From positions 62,001 to 126,000 of the forward strand of contig JBGVRX010000017.1 of NCBI GenBank assembly GCA_045128835.1: a stretch of 64,000 nt of DNA, given 5' to 3'. Both the position numbers and the translations under genes were made by a program. Origin of the DNA: CALVUJ01 sp045128835. Its GTDB lineage: Bacteria > Bacillota_I > Bacilli_A > RFN20 > DUOF01. The notes under the pieces are model-generated. The model was given only the letters and a program-made list of their open reading frames with translations, did no database searches and was not told the origin of the DNA. Below, piece after piece: positions 29,101-36,500 of the stretch (the stretch's first letter is position 1; each line of letters starts with the position of its first letter).

Positions 29101-30379
29101 TAACTTCTGTATTGTAATAAGAGTTGCCAAACACATCAGTAATATAGAAAACATAGTTTCCTGAAGCATCAACCATTAATGCAATTAGATAATTCTTTGT
29201 TGGGTCCATTCCAACGTTAGCTCCAGTTGTATCATATGTTCCAGCAGTCGCATCAACAGACCCGACTAAATGGAAGTCATAATAATAATAAACAACTTTA
29301 TTAGAATTTTCTGTACCGAAGTTTATAAATGTATTTGTTCCGTAAATTGTATTGTCTTTAATACTGCTTATAACAATATCCGTTCCTGAAGTTTCATAAG
29401 CAACATCATGAATATATGCACTCTCTTTAGGAAGAGTAATTGACAATAATTTTTGTTCTGTTGTTTTAGCACCATTCTCGTAGTACACACAAATATTTTC
29501 AGTTACAGGTCTTCCTGCTGCGCTATCACTAGAATTGGTTTCACAAGCATCTTTCACAACATTTCCACTCGCATCAGTTTTGCCAACCCATGTGAATTGG
29601 TTTTCATCTAATGGTTTTGAAGAAATGAATGTAACAGAAAATCTATCTGCATACATTGGGTCAGCCCACACTTCACCGCCAGGAGTATATTCATAACCGC
29701 TGTCGTTATACAAAGCAAAGATAATTTCTTTTTGACCGTATCCCGCATTTCTAATTGTATATGCATATTGAATTGTTATAGTTCCTGGATCAGTAGCCAT
29801 TGTCGCAGGGTCTGTATTCTTTTCTTCTTTTATACACATTAAAGAATAGTAAGAACCGCCATTAGCTTTCAATTGAGTAGATACTGATGCAGCTGACGCA
29901 AATGTTGATACACATAGTTCACTACTAGCATCTAACACAACACCAGGAGCTAATCCTCCAAGAGTTGCATAATCAGCATCACTCAAAGAACTCCAAACAC
30001 CCTCAACACTCTTTTTATATGAATCATAGTTTTTATTACCTGAACCAGTATAACCTGTTTCGAACGCAACAATACCATTGATTTCATGATATGGGATTTT
30101 CAAAGTAACTGTTACAACATCTTTCATGCTGACACCTGTACCTTGAATATACCACGCATCATAATAAGACGAAGAACTCACTTCAACAGAATTATAAGAG
30201 TTTCCGTTTCCTTTATGATTAGATTGGTGAACGTCATAGCTAGATATTTCAACAGCACCAACTTTCTCGCCACCAGCAAATTGGAATGCAAAAAGCACAC
30301 CAAAAAACATTAGATTAAATATAAAATATTTAACCCAATTTACGCTTGTCTTTTTTGTTTTAACATTTTTGGAACACAT
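14120..30379 (-). CDS. Giant membrane-anchored surface protein, expanded paralog with 12 MBG-like domains (5,419 aa)
   Basis: The frame opens at 30427, but an AGAAAGGA site favours the ATG at 30379 (protein starting M-C-S-K-N-V). Residues ~14-43 carry a basic stretch, a hydrophobic segment (Y-F-I-F-N-L-M-F-F-G-V-L) and an A-V-E cleavage-like site. An Ig-like N-terminal region runs to ~1,090. Twelve MBG-like domains follow (~1,100-4,350), then Ig-like domains and a final helix with the tail K-R-R-Q-K-Q-R. Every MBG domain has a counterpart in the 4,302-aa neighbour. The extra ~1,100 residues fall mostly in at least nine insert zones made of a ~30-residue module with patterns such as R-Y-N and S-G-x-Y-V/L. 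There is no sortase signal and no catalytic motif. An adhesive or structural surface role is inferred. The gene has its own terminator pair and a candidate promoter. Confidence 0.9.
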   Translation of the reverse strand: MCSKNVKTKKTSVNWVKYFIFNLMFFGVLFAFQFAGGEKVGAVEISSYDVHQSNHKGNGNSYNSVEVSSSSYYDAWYIQGTGVSMKDVVTVTLKIPYHEINGIVAFETGYTGSGNKNYDSYKKSVEGVWSSLSDADYATLGGLAPGVVLDASSELCVSTFASAASVSTQLKANGGSYYSLMCIKEEKNTDPATMATDPGTITIQYAYTIRNAGYGQKEIIFALYNDSGYEYTPGGEVWADPMYADRFSVTFISSKPLDENQFTWVGKTDASGNVVKDACETNSSDSAAGRPVTENICVYYENGAKTTEQKLLSITLPKESAYIHDVAYETSGTDIVISSIKDNTIYGTNTFINFGTENSNKVVYYYYDFHLVGSVDATAGTYDTTGANVGMDPTKNYLIALMVDASGNYVFYITDVFGNSYYNTEVIDVEDVSKTNIIVDYTNAVALNIMTSTGAYDGGSWKQGWLFSITSPFEIDFTKMVNDQIVVEVYVFQKIVITNGVFGNNGTDGSDTTNIEDIAKQPLGYQDGDTNVPNEFDGDGVVIWRVKDISTDDAAGSLALTTNSVSCGTDLDKLCSASNIDYGSGDYSGGATIGYRNNKITFTIKSNGRYRIKITDNFGNTTDSLEGSAKNPKVEVSVIDRTAPVISSDLGVDTGKTNESSTSINTYPYVIGGGEVNPVNPDVNSLLSDADTSNDEYWKNTANYTTIYYNSKGQKIFNYQDALEIAQIKVVDSIEYYSGSSVQNIYPRYEVNFGYSTNQCFDVTTGSENKSSTAAGSYCDPTYNSKSNRNSSGTSYNLHNYIINNNFTSFSGGLVKQVGYTNYDGGTTEPYTQIDTAYIANAGVEFVNQKDATTFLGYLKIQFKTAGGAAEICTVTIDANDASGASNDANQACFELINKYIDDVENFQMVFSTRDYNSVEGHLSNLYAVNVTILDTTSPGIDMTGENADNSLNYSNEPTECRLEIDNLIQVKERILKCYKLKVGEVYKIKDNNLNHITSELILQGNAIKTDDGKQYYLGSGSDSYHEKIVMQVLERGTWMTIGDNDAATGFPHLYKSGYHQLKIEISDHWEDKSGITGTADNVLTIYVTYYVNPRTLLIEPLAGEKMYGEEEPLFDYCVYVNKANDTFNLEDHFFEKEFINEYFTSIYCSRDVYEKINDTTDVNIYTRTAGTVELGYAYHTYTAISSGAAWDSTSGNYFIKINNTYVKLESAKRYNMEYVQNNSGEYLLNDGTYHEIKSGYVYSDAACLYAAMGTETGTVYLRAGMRCLAIEESNRYTEKYTQNNSGSYVKYNLNVVSSAGFDNISDFNDVFDAADPITNANAALVNRNVFDGQLARVESRCYNSYAPNYYSNTEVSDFATLLNCNENSTDVDRGVRNDNVGQYHIVLGTLSIKEDGTSNYNEDYVIKINTNYIASNFSVGGATQTITNSVDNVLVDDGLYTESAVNYTIRQAVLTIRANGSTKAFGEQDPYSNNWNDTTTPTNIVTTGYLGGYTVSGWRYNGNYEDSTLVDNASNYIIEGTLRREIGEEVGIYDICNISGNPSDTTKLTVALCRDADVVTPSAYDTTHPYYFYAFDHYATDGSSSVAALTIRTNGNIYLTNASGEDSVKYAGRTLNRDTRNYAISFIKADFKIEATDLIVQPGINQGKEYAGSPYNDPLWQLVVYGETITYDTDAWVSNIEIDESSFSGYTANISVENNRREQVLGQDPYTYIYDTNLVAESEVYYSRRKVSPAESTYQYVDYINLTGRTTYAKSGEIYYESSTGSYIYAFGRYYEIKNSDRYNSSRTQTNDGTYLKVVVEGRLVNQTYSLFDENFTVTRSLGENVAWYSYDEIKNFKVVASPDVKVYTIRKVNNDNKECVIGENSVATSGGATNVDCRNYNVVYRDNAPTYDDALDIYETVEGDDDNIYAPNGINLCNSGFYSMTCGNSDNTTIKFEIFKREIILEFIDENYTFIYGERYEYYDGGNYSSNVYQYNGNSNGIFYINNTTSEGNIFLCYSDLGDYLVDCTSNADYGITSGDTWQSIGLKFYLHSVVSSEGSGYYYDASDKALPAGTYYVYADIAQLTGTDATTNNSRIKQNYKFTYRGGTLTIKPKVTNIQLTGYTMEYGESTYSSYGLGSDYSAYTSYKLAQCMNDVSYLVDDAGNVKTGLITDCTSMTDNVVGNKYGFVIEGLDSKDTIAENFNGRPVRASKNAANVGVFDDVGYYKITTGNIATKQNTNALFTQCITNLDAHGVLDTDKTNCVFVEDGTTGTGTFANARNYDITYSINNNEGAYLFILPADVEITVYENQVKMYGCAYSIFKTEAGEYYTYDYDTGYANCDASDNRNADFAYKYTVSGDKDTAKSYASVGSTYDVTTTQSGGRVFLTGGTQFTNNFPILTDDRLYRVTYSSANSYDYDYIKDNYAKYQGQKVGVYTISLGKLNIVNNSNSAMCDAYNNPALNGGSPCRNYNINYYGNSPTIDIDTHSYTDKTDVALGDLTLYTLNYQESSTGDYVLIDGKFVNLMDLDRYDSDLTTSNPSGAYALISKYVSVDSLTKYKKLTQYERTNVCSSDCYIYLKDSSVVDGTGAVIGNGYVLLSALGSYRYTDATGATQNETGDYLKVTGASGDSKYIALSTILKFKLNSSSYVADTNGAYVLINDEYVQLTSLQRYSEASGLYTKDATGTYVQIYEFAEIASLSRYKLDATGHAMYTETASTDRNKNLYVFVNGSYIPYNSLITSASQTVDSEIELNSANVSGSGVTRGEETDKVKFTIVSRIVYVHPEYNVKPYGENDPLEYMTCQEILEANGLTDFTGRSGNYCENAATDQVDLGVSMYYAVANSLAKAPWTAWTDFEDTGVQTRTTFNDIQFDVVTGKVSRKFDPTSVDPTDTNRKSDKAGKYTYDFGDVKTNDALSGNNYMIKYVTNYDLDATYVKEDGGSYVKLSEILFTTCYYGDAHCISTGGADAIDSNGNRTGKMLINNTYKIKATDGNYNTAGSSTSVSLVKKYSSASDSNPINYWYLGFYLNDDAPGRENELAKWWTSRTVFEEPYDELKLDNDANKNSSGTEVGFFTEAAKEVYFEIIKRTIYLYAVDVEKTYGEADKYSDFLVAICPNGLGYTQDGTNIKCASNTAESDAHGLSTVDASKFVNADGTMKQWQIKNNGVSTNSDYIFQGATDLQNSFGIYFRRTHGENAGSYTVTACAAQTGVTDCTHELVEVSPNYSINVLGDNYEIVEVSGTMTIKTREVSITPDSEQGFIYGNYTENGSMPNITFTEVRDGTGENGLVYGSGVYLFDGTTQKAKIERVQNTSDKYTSLYEFELDSVTYVIDGRKVLNKSSNVVVATIAVETTSGQNAKTVTIDGTTYSIIQKASCLINISGIYTTCISDAQNEALQNSLGENYYEYYTISGSTSVYTSAVLSSKVYDGARGNTDALREVTVSSNTVEYYSYNVYADSYSNPANEHTRKETNTVSNTLTENARNALNLKCGNTAGLRYSRDVCDYSIVSGELVAGTVLIEKETTFYIYVTNSKRYSYDAGSGEYSQSDAGTYVKYGNNLYAQIIESNMVSYVCESDGTKLVCQYKKDETAGATNNYLKVVKTSNNYRIKSVDETVVFSISAADITVTPIEKQYKIYGEADIEIKFDVETTYVVARTQYQNFANSNIVKICNGGTCYEGTALNAYRYGAIGATTANASGDYILLTKGWTVVLDSYAYDEENQANKSADLDYGVNRTKYKHEMTKDADDNDVIAEEALTHATTGLKHYDKYTTYNSTITTSRILIGNLYVENYDQTVGEKNIVNGLTVGLNKLAGDGNVGAKNYNLTFFTKWFVIVPRPVNVEIENITKIYGQATDADSFDNKYATEKIVGDGILIKDTGADDVLDPNEDVNNSLLINNFNVIDKGLADAIANATVSSGVLKAIVETAHYNDDAGTGGIEVVYMSATDDYSKMNMPTARSIALGSGTTYYNYVTVDVGHYYTATLDASTSKGLIERKNDTLNIKVQRGEYNIARNTSTCLADDSMLCEDVGEYYLSFTTRNAAQTKESTVENAYNNKYWGYNKNYYVIIYNNFEDSNWSSDEINNQSYQSISANTNIYYSSIIDEEGTRTYGSVAYTDDANPKASATLKIRKRAIEIVVETISEYQYEQNNNGTHLRVGTNVDDYKYYLITDTNRYIKNASGKYVQKSDGTYLCSYATANTDSNCYEIVSANRFDAYAKAVGEKYAIEENTDVPALVTVTNSKDVHHTTYDDVNYESITWYHHPLQVRTADQLTGTVAYCQETLTLGNGIGALNTLRALQTCGDSLHYYDANINDESKSNFFDTSEAGYYIITREKQKLYITNEDLTIATEADKWQYEYNNYTTTFVNGILQIDIDETPPVINIETDFIIKETNSGYMSKDAIPAADDVLGFLDALRTNGCASLISTRTEDGSTNVASTCDSGVIFTYEDSTNQPGGETPSVQYNSMKTILQWFGLSSFDPGIMRAGNPSGKRYHPRWYMAIQGDFNQKKVGDYSIFIYVQDDSGNISLASMVTLRLVDETAPTVGTLNLYNAKVSCISATNCGVEDNWVVAEDVYLPINTLTKENLDNMKAADKANKYSFSGKTLVGGVYVSTYTPNQYFGTYYKITAGTSAKAVKHTGWSNTSAGIYMTITGGDDNSLAYLDTSGYTKYNVAGTTITTSASGTHLLLGSFVNVANLTKYRAVGLDVNGDEVDDIDDAESIVYLPDKTGTIIRYKGYYFDLRSGSYIDGTPSAEHAVKLYSHTGTTYTEASSMPETIPEGTTYYLRDGDMYEIPSEKYNASGQHDSTGTYVNFQQWNHYYSRDGGNSWIKYDRDTTSGYLALGQDGQRLIMIKAIDNGYTFAEAEVDKDHVIDAYCKTVGNMTCQIWNNIAVGGVTIKDDSGTAISYKEYAGSKVWKYNISAWEDYSDDGNRDRKYAYLDTIIPNTTLSDQFIEVFEYGCADISKCSVNHVEMFGTAIDGYLFKLDKLIKYNNAGQVTDGGDYVRVGNELILVESLRRFNIDPTTKVITQSNSGAYIYLGKTDSVTAIDTLISEKVADRIAGDINVYNQYTKAQATFTVATSVTGSEEVAEKLQNNTNKLQSGVGLGDILYDASSNPIGADLFSGVGNEERTFGVTIDGATVSDAQIADKYTNIFVYADIRGGTGAVEGNPYYSQQGYYKFVISYSDSDSGYKVYGCYLSSTVPTEFTWCSEGSSNYSVSTLTFTNTREAMNSLLSVYAETSAGNPENRYNFKGNELTFTLDYRVYDIAGNVSVYERKGILFSGFTRTIGVANPTGVALMSYAIDVGQNTNVASALSDFEITTTTGKSLRNNERILQTVYYNGILVSSRKAYDLSMFEDLDTTVPGVYRIVYSIERKDGMAYVVGNSVELTVTVKPDVAIVSTNNINYINIILVSGSVITVGLAMLFVELKRRQKQR
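15285..15490 (-). repeat. RYN-type insert zone i
   Basis: Translates to two module-like units, with G-G-D-Y-V-R-V-G-N-E, S-L-R-R-F-N and S-N-S-G-A-Y-I-Y-L. Flanking sequence matches the paralog, where this segment is absent or much shorter. Confidence 0.5.
15995..16460 (-). repeat. RYN-type insert zone h, the clearest insertion
   Basis: In the 4,302-aa paralog I-T-G-G-S-D-N-S and Q-W-N-H-Y-Y-S-R-D-G-G are separated by about 15 residues (2490-2536). Here the same two blocks are separated by about 155 residues. The extra sequence holds S-A-S-G-T-H-L-L-L, L-T-K-Y-R, D-K-T-G-T-I-I-R-Y, E-G-T-T-Y-Y-L-R-D-G and D-S-T-G-T-Y-V-N-F units. It also has an EF-hand-like D-V-N-G-D-E-V-D-D-I-D-D loop (16281-16320). 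Confidence 0.7.
17785..18010 (-). repeat. RYN-type insert zone g
   Basis: Units include E-Q-N-N-N-G-T-H-L-R-V, D-T-N-R-Y-I-K-N-A-S-G-K-Y-V, Q-K-S-D-G-T-Y-L-C and S-A-N-R-F-D. It separates the late strand of one MBG-like domain from the start of the twelfth. Confidence 0.55.
19600..19870 (-). repeat. RYN-type insert zone f
   Basis: Units include T-N-S-K-R-Y-S-Y, Q-S-D-A-G-T-Y-V-K-Y and N-N-Y-L-K-V. It lies just before the S-A-A-D-I-T-V-T-P strand of the tenth MBG domain. Confidence 0.55.
20310..20550 (-). repeat. FTING-type insert zone e in the 5,419-aa protein
   Basis: Encodes F-E-L-D-S-V-T-Y-V-I-D-G-R-K-V and V-T-I-D-G-T-T-Y-S-I units, which match the second insert family found mainly in the >11,137-aa protein. 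It interrupts the ninth MBG domain soon after its Y-G motif. Confidence 0.5.
21400..21640 (-). repeat. RYN-type insert zone d
   Basis: Contains D-L-D-A-T-Y-V-K-E-D-G-G-S-Y-V-K-L-S and M-L-I-N-N-T-Y-K-I-K. The domain spacing here is roughly 100 residues longer than in the paralog. Confidence 0.45.
22200..22960 (-). repeat. RYN-type insert zone c, the largest block (~250 aa)
   Basis: About seven consecutive units, recognisable by G-D-Y-V-L-I-D-G-K-F-V, D-L-D-R-Y-D, S-G-A-Y-A-L-I, S-L-T-K-Y-K, G-D-Y-L-K-V, N-G-A-Y-V-L-I-N-D-E-Y-V, S-L-Q-R-Y-S and T-G-T-Y-V-Q-I. The spacing between MBG domains 6 and 7 is about 478 residues here and about 227 in the paralog. The difference equals the size of this block. 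Confidence 0.7.
24950..25220 (-). repeat. RYN-type insert zone b
   Basis: Units include S-T-G-S-Y-I-Y-A-F-G-R-Y-Y-E-I, N-S-D-R-Y-N and T-N-D-G-T-Y-L-K-V, between MBG domains 3 and 4. Confidence 0.55.
26490..26900 (-). repeat. RYN-type insert zone a
   Basis: Units include S-G-N-Y-F-I-K-I-N-N-T-Y-V, S-A-K-R-Y-N, N-N-S-G-E-Y-L-L-N-D-G, E-S-N-R-Y-T and N-N-S-G-S-Y-V-K-Y. It lies inside the first MBG domain, which is about 170 residues longer than its counterpart. Confidence 0.65.
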
Positions 30380-30390
30380 AAATACATACA

Positions 30391-30398
30391 TCCTTTCT
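30391..30398 (-). promoter_or_regulatory. Ribosome-binding site of the 5,419-aa gene
   Basis: AGAAAGGA, eleven bases before the ATG at 30379. The in-frame ATG at 30391 overlaps the site and the one at 30427 has none, so 30379 is preferred. Confidence 0.65.
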
Positions 30399-30425
30399 AA
30401 TTTAAGTAAAATTACATAAATCGAC

Positions 30426-30431
30426 ATTATA
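30426..30431 (-). promoter_or_regulatory. Candidate -10 box for the 5,419-aa gene
   Basis: A perfect TATAAT on the minus strand, predicting a leader of about 40 bases. The -35 region would fall in the 3' arm of the upstream terminator (GGGTTC or TGGGTT), a poor match. The assignment rests on position and the -10 alone. Confidence 0.35.
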
Positions 30432-30441
30432 ATTTTACAAC

Positions 30442-30531
30442 AAAAAACGAACCCAGGGGAGCATTTAGAGGCTTTTTTTTACAATATTGGTGATAAATTT
30501 TTGTAAGCCTCTAAAATAGGGTTCGTTTTTT
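30442..30531 (-). terminator. Nested two-stem terminator after the >11,137-aa gene
   Basis: A 13-bp outer stem (AAAAAACGAACCC with GGGTTCGTTTTTT) encloses an 11-bp inner stem (TTTAGAGGCTT with AAGCCTCTAAA; 30464-30474 with 30505-30515). The inner stem is extended by a four-base ACAA/TTGT helix across a six-T bulge. On the minus strand it ends in six T, and the T/A tails on both sides would let it act in either direction. The ~55 bases between it and the TAA at 30587 are nearly pure AT. Confidence 0.8.
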
Positions 30532-30586
30532 ATATTTTTTCTAACTTTATTATATATATAATATATAATACTTTCCAATTATCTAT

Positions 30587-33500
30587 TTATATTTCTTTTT
30601 TCATTGATACAAATGCTAAACCTAACATTGCCACAATTCCAGTCATTACAGCAGCGATAACCGCATACTTAACAGCATTAGAATTATTATTTACTATTGG
30701 ATTAGTAAATTCACTTTGTATAAATAGATTCATTACCTTTTGAACAGATACTCTTCCTGATTGGTCAACAACCCTTACGTATATATCGTAATTACCAGCA
30801 ATATTAGAATCAACCTTATCAACTAATCTACCTTCATACTCAACAATATATTCGTATGTATCAATCTCTTCAACAACGCCTATAAAGTATTTGTCTAAAG
30901 AGTAAGCTGTAATTTCAGGATATGTAAATGTTTCTCCGACATTCATAGCATAAGAAACAATTTCTGTAGTTCCGTTTTCTCCAACAACGTATGGACTCAA
31001 ATTAACGATATGAATTGTTCTAGTCTCAATCTTTAAATTTCCAGCCAAATCAGTCAAAATTAAGTCAATATAGTAAACATTGTTATATTTTCTTGTATTT
31101 TCAGTATTTGAAGTCAAATTAGCCAATCTAGAAGCATCTAAGAACATTTCGAATGGTTCTATAACAACATTAGTGATTCCTCCACTAACTGCATTAACAA
31201 GAAGTGTAGATCCTCCACTTGCATATATAGCACCGTCGCCCTTAAGAACGATTCCATTTTCACCAATTCCAGCTCCTAATGAAACTGTCTTATTCTTCTT
31301 ACACAACGCTACATTTCCGTCATAAGCACTACATGTAAGATTAATACTTACTCCACCAGATTCTTTATAAACAACATTTTCACTAATTGATGAATTACCA
31401 AAGTCAACCTTGAAGTAAATTACATCTGTATTCTTGAATGTTTGAGCATTATCTAACAATAGAGGTTTTCTATAAGATACCACTTTACTGTATAGATTTG
31501 CATCTGGAGTATTTGCAATTGCAACCATTGCATTACTAATATCTGTTAATGATTGATAACTTGCACATCCTGCACCTTGACATCCAGTTTCTAAGATTTC
31601 AAATGCATTTAAGTAGTTAGCTTGTGTACTATCATAAGATAATTCATCATATGGTTCTTTGTTAGCAATCATGAACTTATCAGATTCCATCTTATTTGTT
31701 ACTAAGTTTCCAGCCTTATCAGTTAAATCTTCGTTAATATTAACTTGAATATAACCATTATAAGTCATTCCTAATTCATTTAATCTTTCTTGATTAATAG
31801 TAGAAGTTGAACCAGTGTTCATTAGAGGAATATACAAGTTGAATGAGTGCTCATATACACCTGTATGATCTGCCCCTACATACTCTGATTTAGTTATTCC
31901 GTTTGTGTAGAATGATTCATTCAACATATCGGCCAATATACTTGTATAATGAGCAATAATTGAATTTCCAGAAATTTCATAAATAATATAATCCATTACG
32001 AACTTATTATTTATAATTTCTGCTACACGTTTTTCTTTAGTTCCTACCATAACAACTACATAATTACCTGATTTCTTGTATTGTTTTCCATTTATTTCGA
32101 ACAATCCGCCATCTATAGTATCAACAGTCTCTGTTACAGTCATTCCATTTACTAAGTCTGTAACAATATCCGCTAATTCATCTATATGGTAATTAATTTC
32201 ATCTATAGTAATAGTAAACTTCAAGTATTTACCTAAACCAACGTATCTAACACCACTACAATTGTCATTAGATTCACCATCAACTGCACAATCACTATAA
32301 TCTTTACTTTCATCAACTCTAGCTCTCATGTAGTTAATATAGTCTTTATTTTGTTCTGCTGTTATATTCGAACTTACGTAATTATCTGCTTCATCATCCC
32401 AATCCACAGTAACAACTTCAGAACGAACATTTACAACTGGTGCTACAGTATCAAATGTTACACCAACATCTCCAACATAAGAACTTATATAAACTAAACT
32501 TGTTGAACCTTTCAATGTTGTTGTATCCCATCTTTCTTCTGTAATAATCTCACTTCTGTGATATGGATCACCAAAGGCATTTCTATAACTATAGTTATCC
32601 ACAGTGTTAGTTAAAGAACCTTCTAATAATTCATTATCTCCTGCCGCATTAGATGCTGACAAAGATAAACGAATACTTGCACTATACAATCTTATTGCAT
32701 GAACGTTATCTTTAGCTACACTAACTTTATTTAGAATATACGCTGATTGATCAGCTACCGTTCTAACAGCCTCACCGAAGCTAACATTATAGTCAACATA
32801 AGAATTTCCATCAGCATCAATCTTGTTGTAACTATTCTTAGCGTTTGTTGCAACGTATGCTTTCAAGTCATAGATGTAATCTCCATTTCCATCTACTATT
32901 TCTGCACCGTATGCATCAAGACGTCTTTCTTTAGCAATAACAATATGACACAACTTGTTACTTTCACATCCTGTTAACGCAAATGTTGTATCGTTAAGTT
33001 TAATTTCTCCAACAACACCATCAACAAAGATTTCTAATACAAACTCATCATATAGTAACGCTCTTGTTGTAACTATATTATTTCCTTCAACCTTCATGTT
33101 ATATGTGTTTTCACTACTTGGACTGTACCACGCTTGTAAATCATAAGAATGAATAAATTCTGTTTCTTTCTTATATTCACTATCAAGAGGATCGCCATGA
33201 TAATATGAAGCAAAGTTATAAGTTACTTTTCTACTTAATGTTGTTCCTAATTCATCTACAATGTATGAATCATATAATTGTCCATCTACCTTCAATATTC
33301 CACCATCATTTACTAAATCGGCACAATTTGATGTGTAGCATAGTTTAATAGCGTCAATCATTTCATATACGCCACTTCCTTCAACAGGAACTTGTTCGTA
33401 AATTTCATCTATTGTAGAAACTCTAATTCTTTCTTCATTGTCGTTATCAATAGTATAACTACAATTAATCTTATCAATCAAGTATGATGCAGCATTACTA

Positions 33501-36500
33501 CTTACATCATATCCAGAACATGTTGCTATATACTTAGTTCCACTATCTCCTACAAGTTCAAGATATACTTCATCTTTGAATATAGCTACAGGTTCATTGA
33601 ATTCTACTTCTATTCTTACAACATCACCTTGTTTATAGTGATAGTACATGTTATTCATATCAGCAGAATTTCCATCAATATTTACTCTAACATCCTTAAC
33701 ATAAGGAGCACGAGTATCACCGGTAATGTAAGCTGGAGGTTGAATAGCAACAATTAATTGAGATTCAACAGTTCCTAAACTATTCATAGCACCTTCATAC
33801 TTATTACCATAAATATCTTCGATATCATGATTTTCAGCAGAGCTTGCATCATATTTATTCCATAAGAATTCAAACTCAGTTTGAGGATCATATGTTTTGT
33901 ATGGGCTTAGTTCTAGTTCTCCGTTATCTCCTTTTACAAGTTGATATTTATAAACTATTGCTTTACCTATAACTTTTACATTACTTGCTGTTGCTGGAAT
34001 ATGGTCAATTTGTGCGTTTGAAGAATATCTAGCAAAACGGATATACAAGTCTGGAAGTGTTGTTACATCCATATTTTGATTTAATCTTTCGTTAAATATT
34101 ACCGCAATTAACACTGTTGACTTATCGTTGATTTTACCTCCACCTAATGGGTAAACAAGGATTGCATCATATCCATCAACAATTTCCTCGTTCTTATAAG
34201 GTATATATGGAGGTGTATCATCTGCAACAACTTCTACATCTTGCATATCATAAGTATGTGTGTTACCTAAATTATCATACATTACCATATTAAGTGTATA
34301 TCTACCATCAGTAATTGTTGGAAGAGGAATCTTAACGAAGTATTTAGCACCTTCTCCCATACACTCCCAACCATTATATCTAGTAAATGAACTACTTCCG
34401 TCTGGATTTGTTACCCAAATGTCACATCCTCTGTTTTCCTCATTAAATGCGCCTCCTGGTAACAACAGTAACTCAGATAAGTATGTTTTAGCACTGGTTA
34501 CTAATCCATCGGTTCTTACCCATTCATAGTAAGAATTATGATAATCAATACCAACCCCAACAAGAGGTTCTATTAAATCTTTATCCTCTATATAAATATC
34601 AACATATTTTACTAAGTCTGTTTTCTTACGGTAGTAACCATCAAACCATAAGTTCAAGTACTCAGTAACATAATTATCAATATTATAAGATTCTATTTCA
34701 TCTCTATATCTCTTAATATCTAATTCGAAGTTTGCCTCTAATTCATCAAATGTTAATGTACCATAGCTTCCAGAACTTGTTTTTACTGGACCACTATATG
34801 CTCTTGCGGAATAGATATATGTACTTGCATCACCAAATGTAACCGTTTCAATAGATGTATCTGTAACACTTAATGCACCAATAATGCCTAATGTACTTTC
34901 AGTGCCACTTCTTATATCTAACGCTGTCGCAGCTTTATATACTGAAATTTCCTCATTATAAGCAGATGCAGTTAAGTTACTGTAAACAGTGTACATTCCT
35001 TGAGATAAGTAATTACCACTTACAAATGCATCTTTTGCATTATACGTGATTGCAAAGTAAGCAAACTTACCCACATGCGCAGTAACAAATGTGAAGTTAA
35101 ATGTCCAACTTCCATTATCATTACCATCTTCAAGACTTGTTATCTTAAACAATTGTCTTGTTCCTGGTTGAGTAACTTTAACTAATAATTCTATAGTAAA
35201 GTCTTTCTTAAACATTGTTCTACCAAAGTAGTTTTCGTTAATAAATTCATCTCTACCTGTAACTTCATTTACATTTACGATAGGTTTAACCTCTCCATAA
35301 GTTTGAAGATCTGGTTCAATTGGATTATATTCTACGCATCCTCTCATTGAACCATCTTGTTGCCATGCGAAGTCACAACCAACGTTATTATGAAGTACTC
35401 CACTTGCATCTTCATAACTGTAGTTGTAACCGTTACCACTAATATCAAACCATTGAGTATTAGCTACTTCAATATACAACGCTTCTGGAGCAGTATTATC
35501 TATATGAATTCTAACATTTGGAGCAAGCGCTGTACTTGTTCCACTGTAGTGAGCATCGTTACTATTAAGGTTCATATTACCTGCTAAGTCTTTGAATGCT
35601 CCTTCTTCAATTTCGAAGTAAATTTCACAATCTTCATCTAAAGCAGTTATTGTTATTGTTAGAGTTAATTTTCTTCTAATGTCAGCATCATCACCAGTAC
35701 CAATAGTAACTGTTTCTAAGACAACATGACCATTAATCTTAGCATATTTAACTCCATCTATTTCAATATCAAACACTCTAGCATATCCGCTTGAATTTAA
35801 TGCATCTAGTTTTAACTCACAATCACTACCAGAAGCATTATAAGTTAATATGTTATTATCAACTTCATTTAATCTTGATTCTACATGGAACTTAATCTTA
35901 CACCAGTTCAAGTACATATTGTTCTTATCATCTACTGTAATAATATATTTTGACGCTCCATTTTTCTTGTAGAATAATTCATTTTCATCTTCACCAACAA
36001 ATGGTCCAGCATTAGCTTTGATTGGTCCAACAACTTCAACAATCTCTGGAATCTTAACGTCAATTGCAGGGTCATCCGCACCAAGATCACCGTAATCAAT
36101 ATTACCAGAACTCTTAATATCAGCATCAAGAGGATTTCCAGCCATATCAACAACAGCGGATACTGTTGCAATTCTTACACCAGATTTAAATACTTGATAT
36201 CCTTCGCCAATCTTAACAATATGTGCTTTTGTATCTGAAGTAGATGTATCTACATCTTCAACAACGAAATCACTTTGAGTAATAATTGCAATTACTTTCA
36301 ATTGGTTAATTTCTATTTCATCATCAAGTGAATCTGAAATAACATAACTACAAATTAAGTTATCCACATAATCTGATGGAACTATACAACTAAATAACAA
36401 TTCTTCACTTACAGAACCTTTTATAACTAAGTAAATTTCACCTTCAAATTTAACCTTCTCACTAAATACAGCTTGAATGTAAATTGTTGCACCTCTACCG

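Noticed and set aside
30442..30531. tRNA-like or CRISPR-repeat-like element (GGGTTCG and TTTTAGAGG sequences)
   Set aside because: No acceptor stem, anticodon arm or repeated spacers exist; the symmetric arms and T-run fit a terminator.
30548..30570. AT dinucleotide run before the terminator as a phase-variation tract
   Set aside because: It lies after the stop codon of the upstream gene and well before the next promoter, so slippage would not change a reading frame or a promoter spacer.
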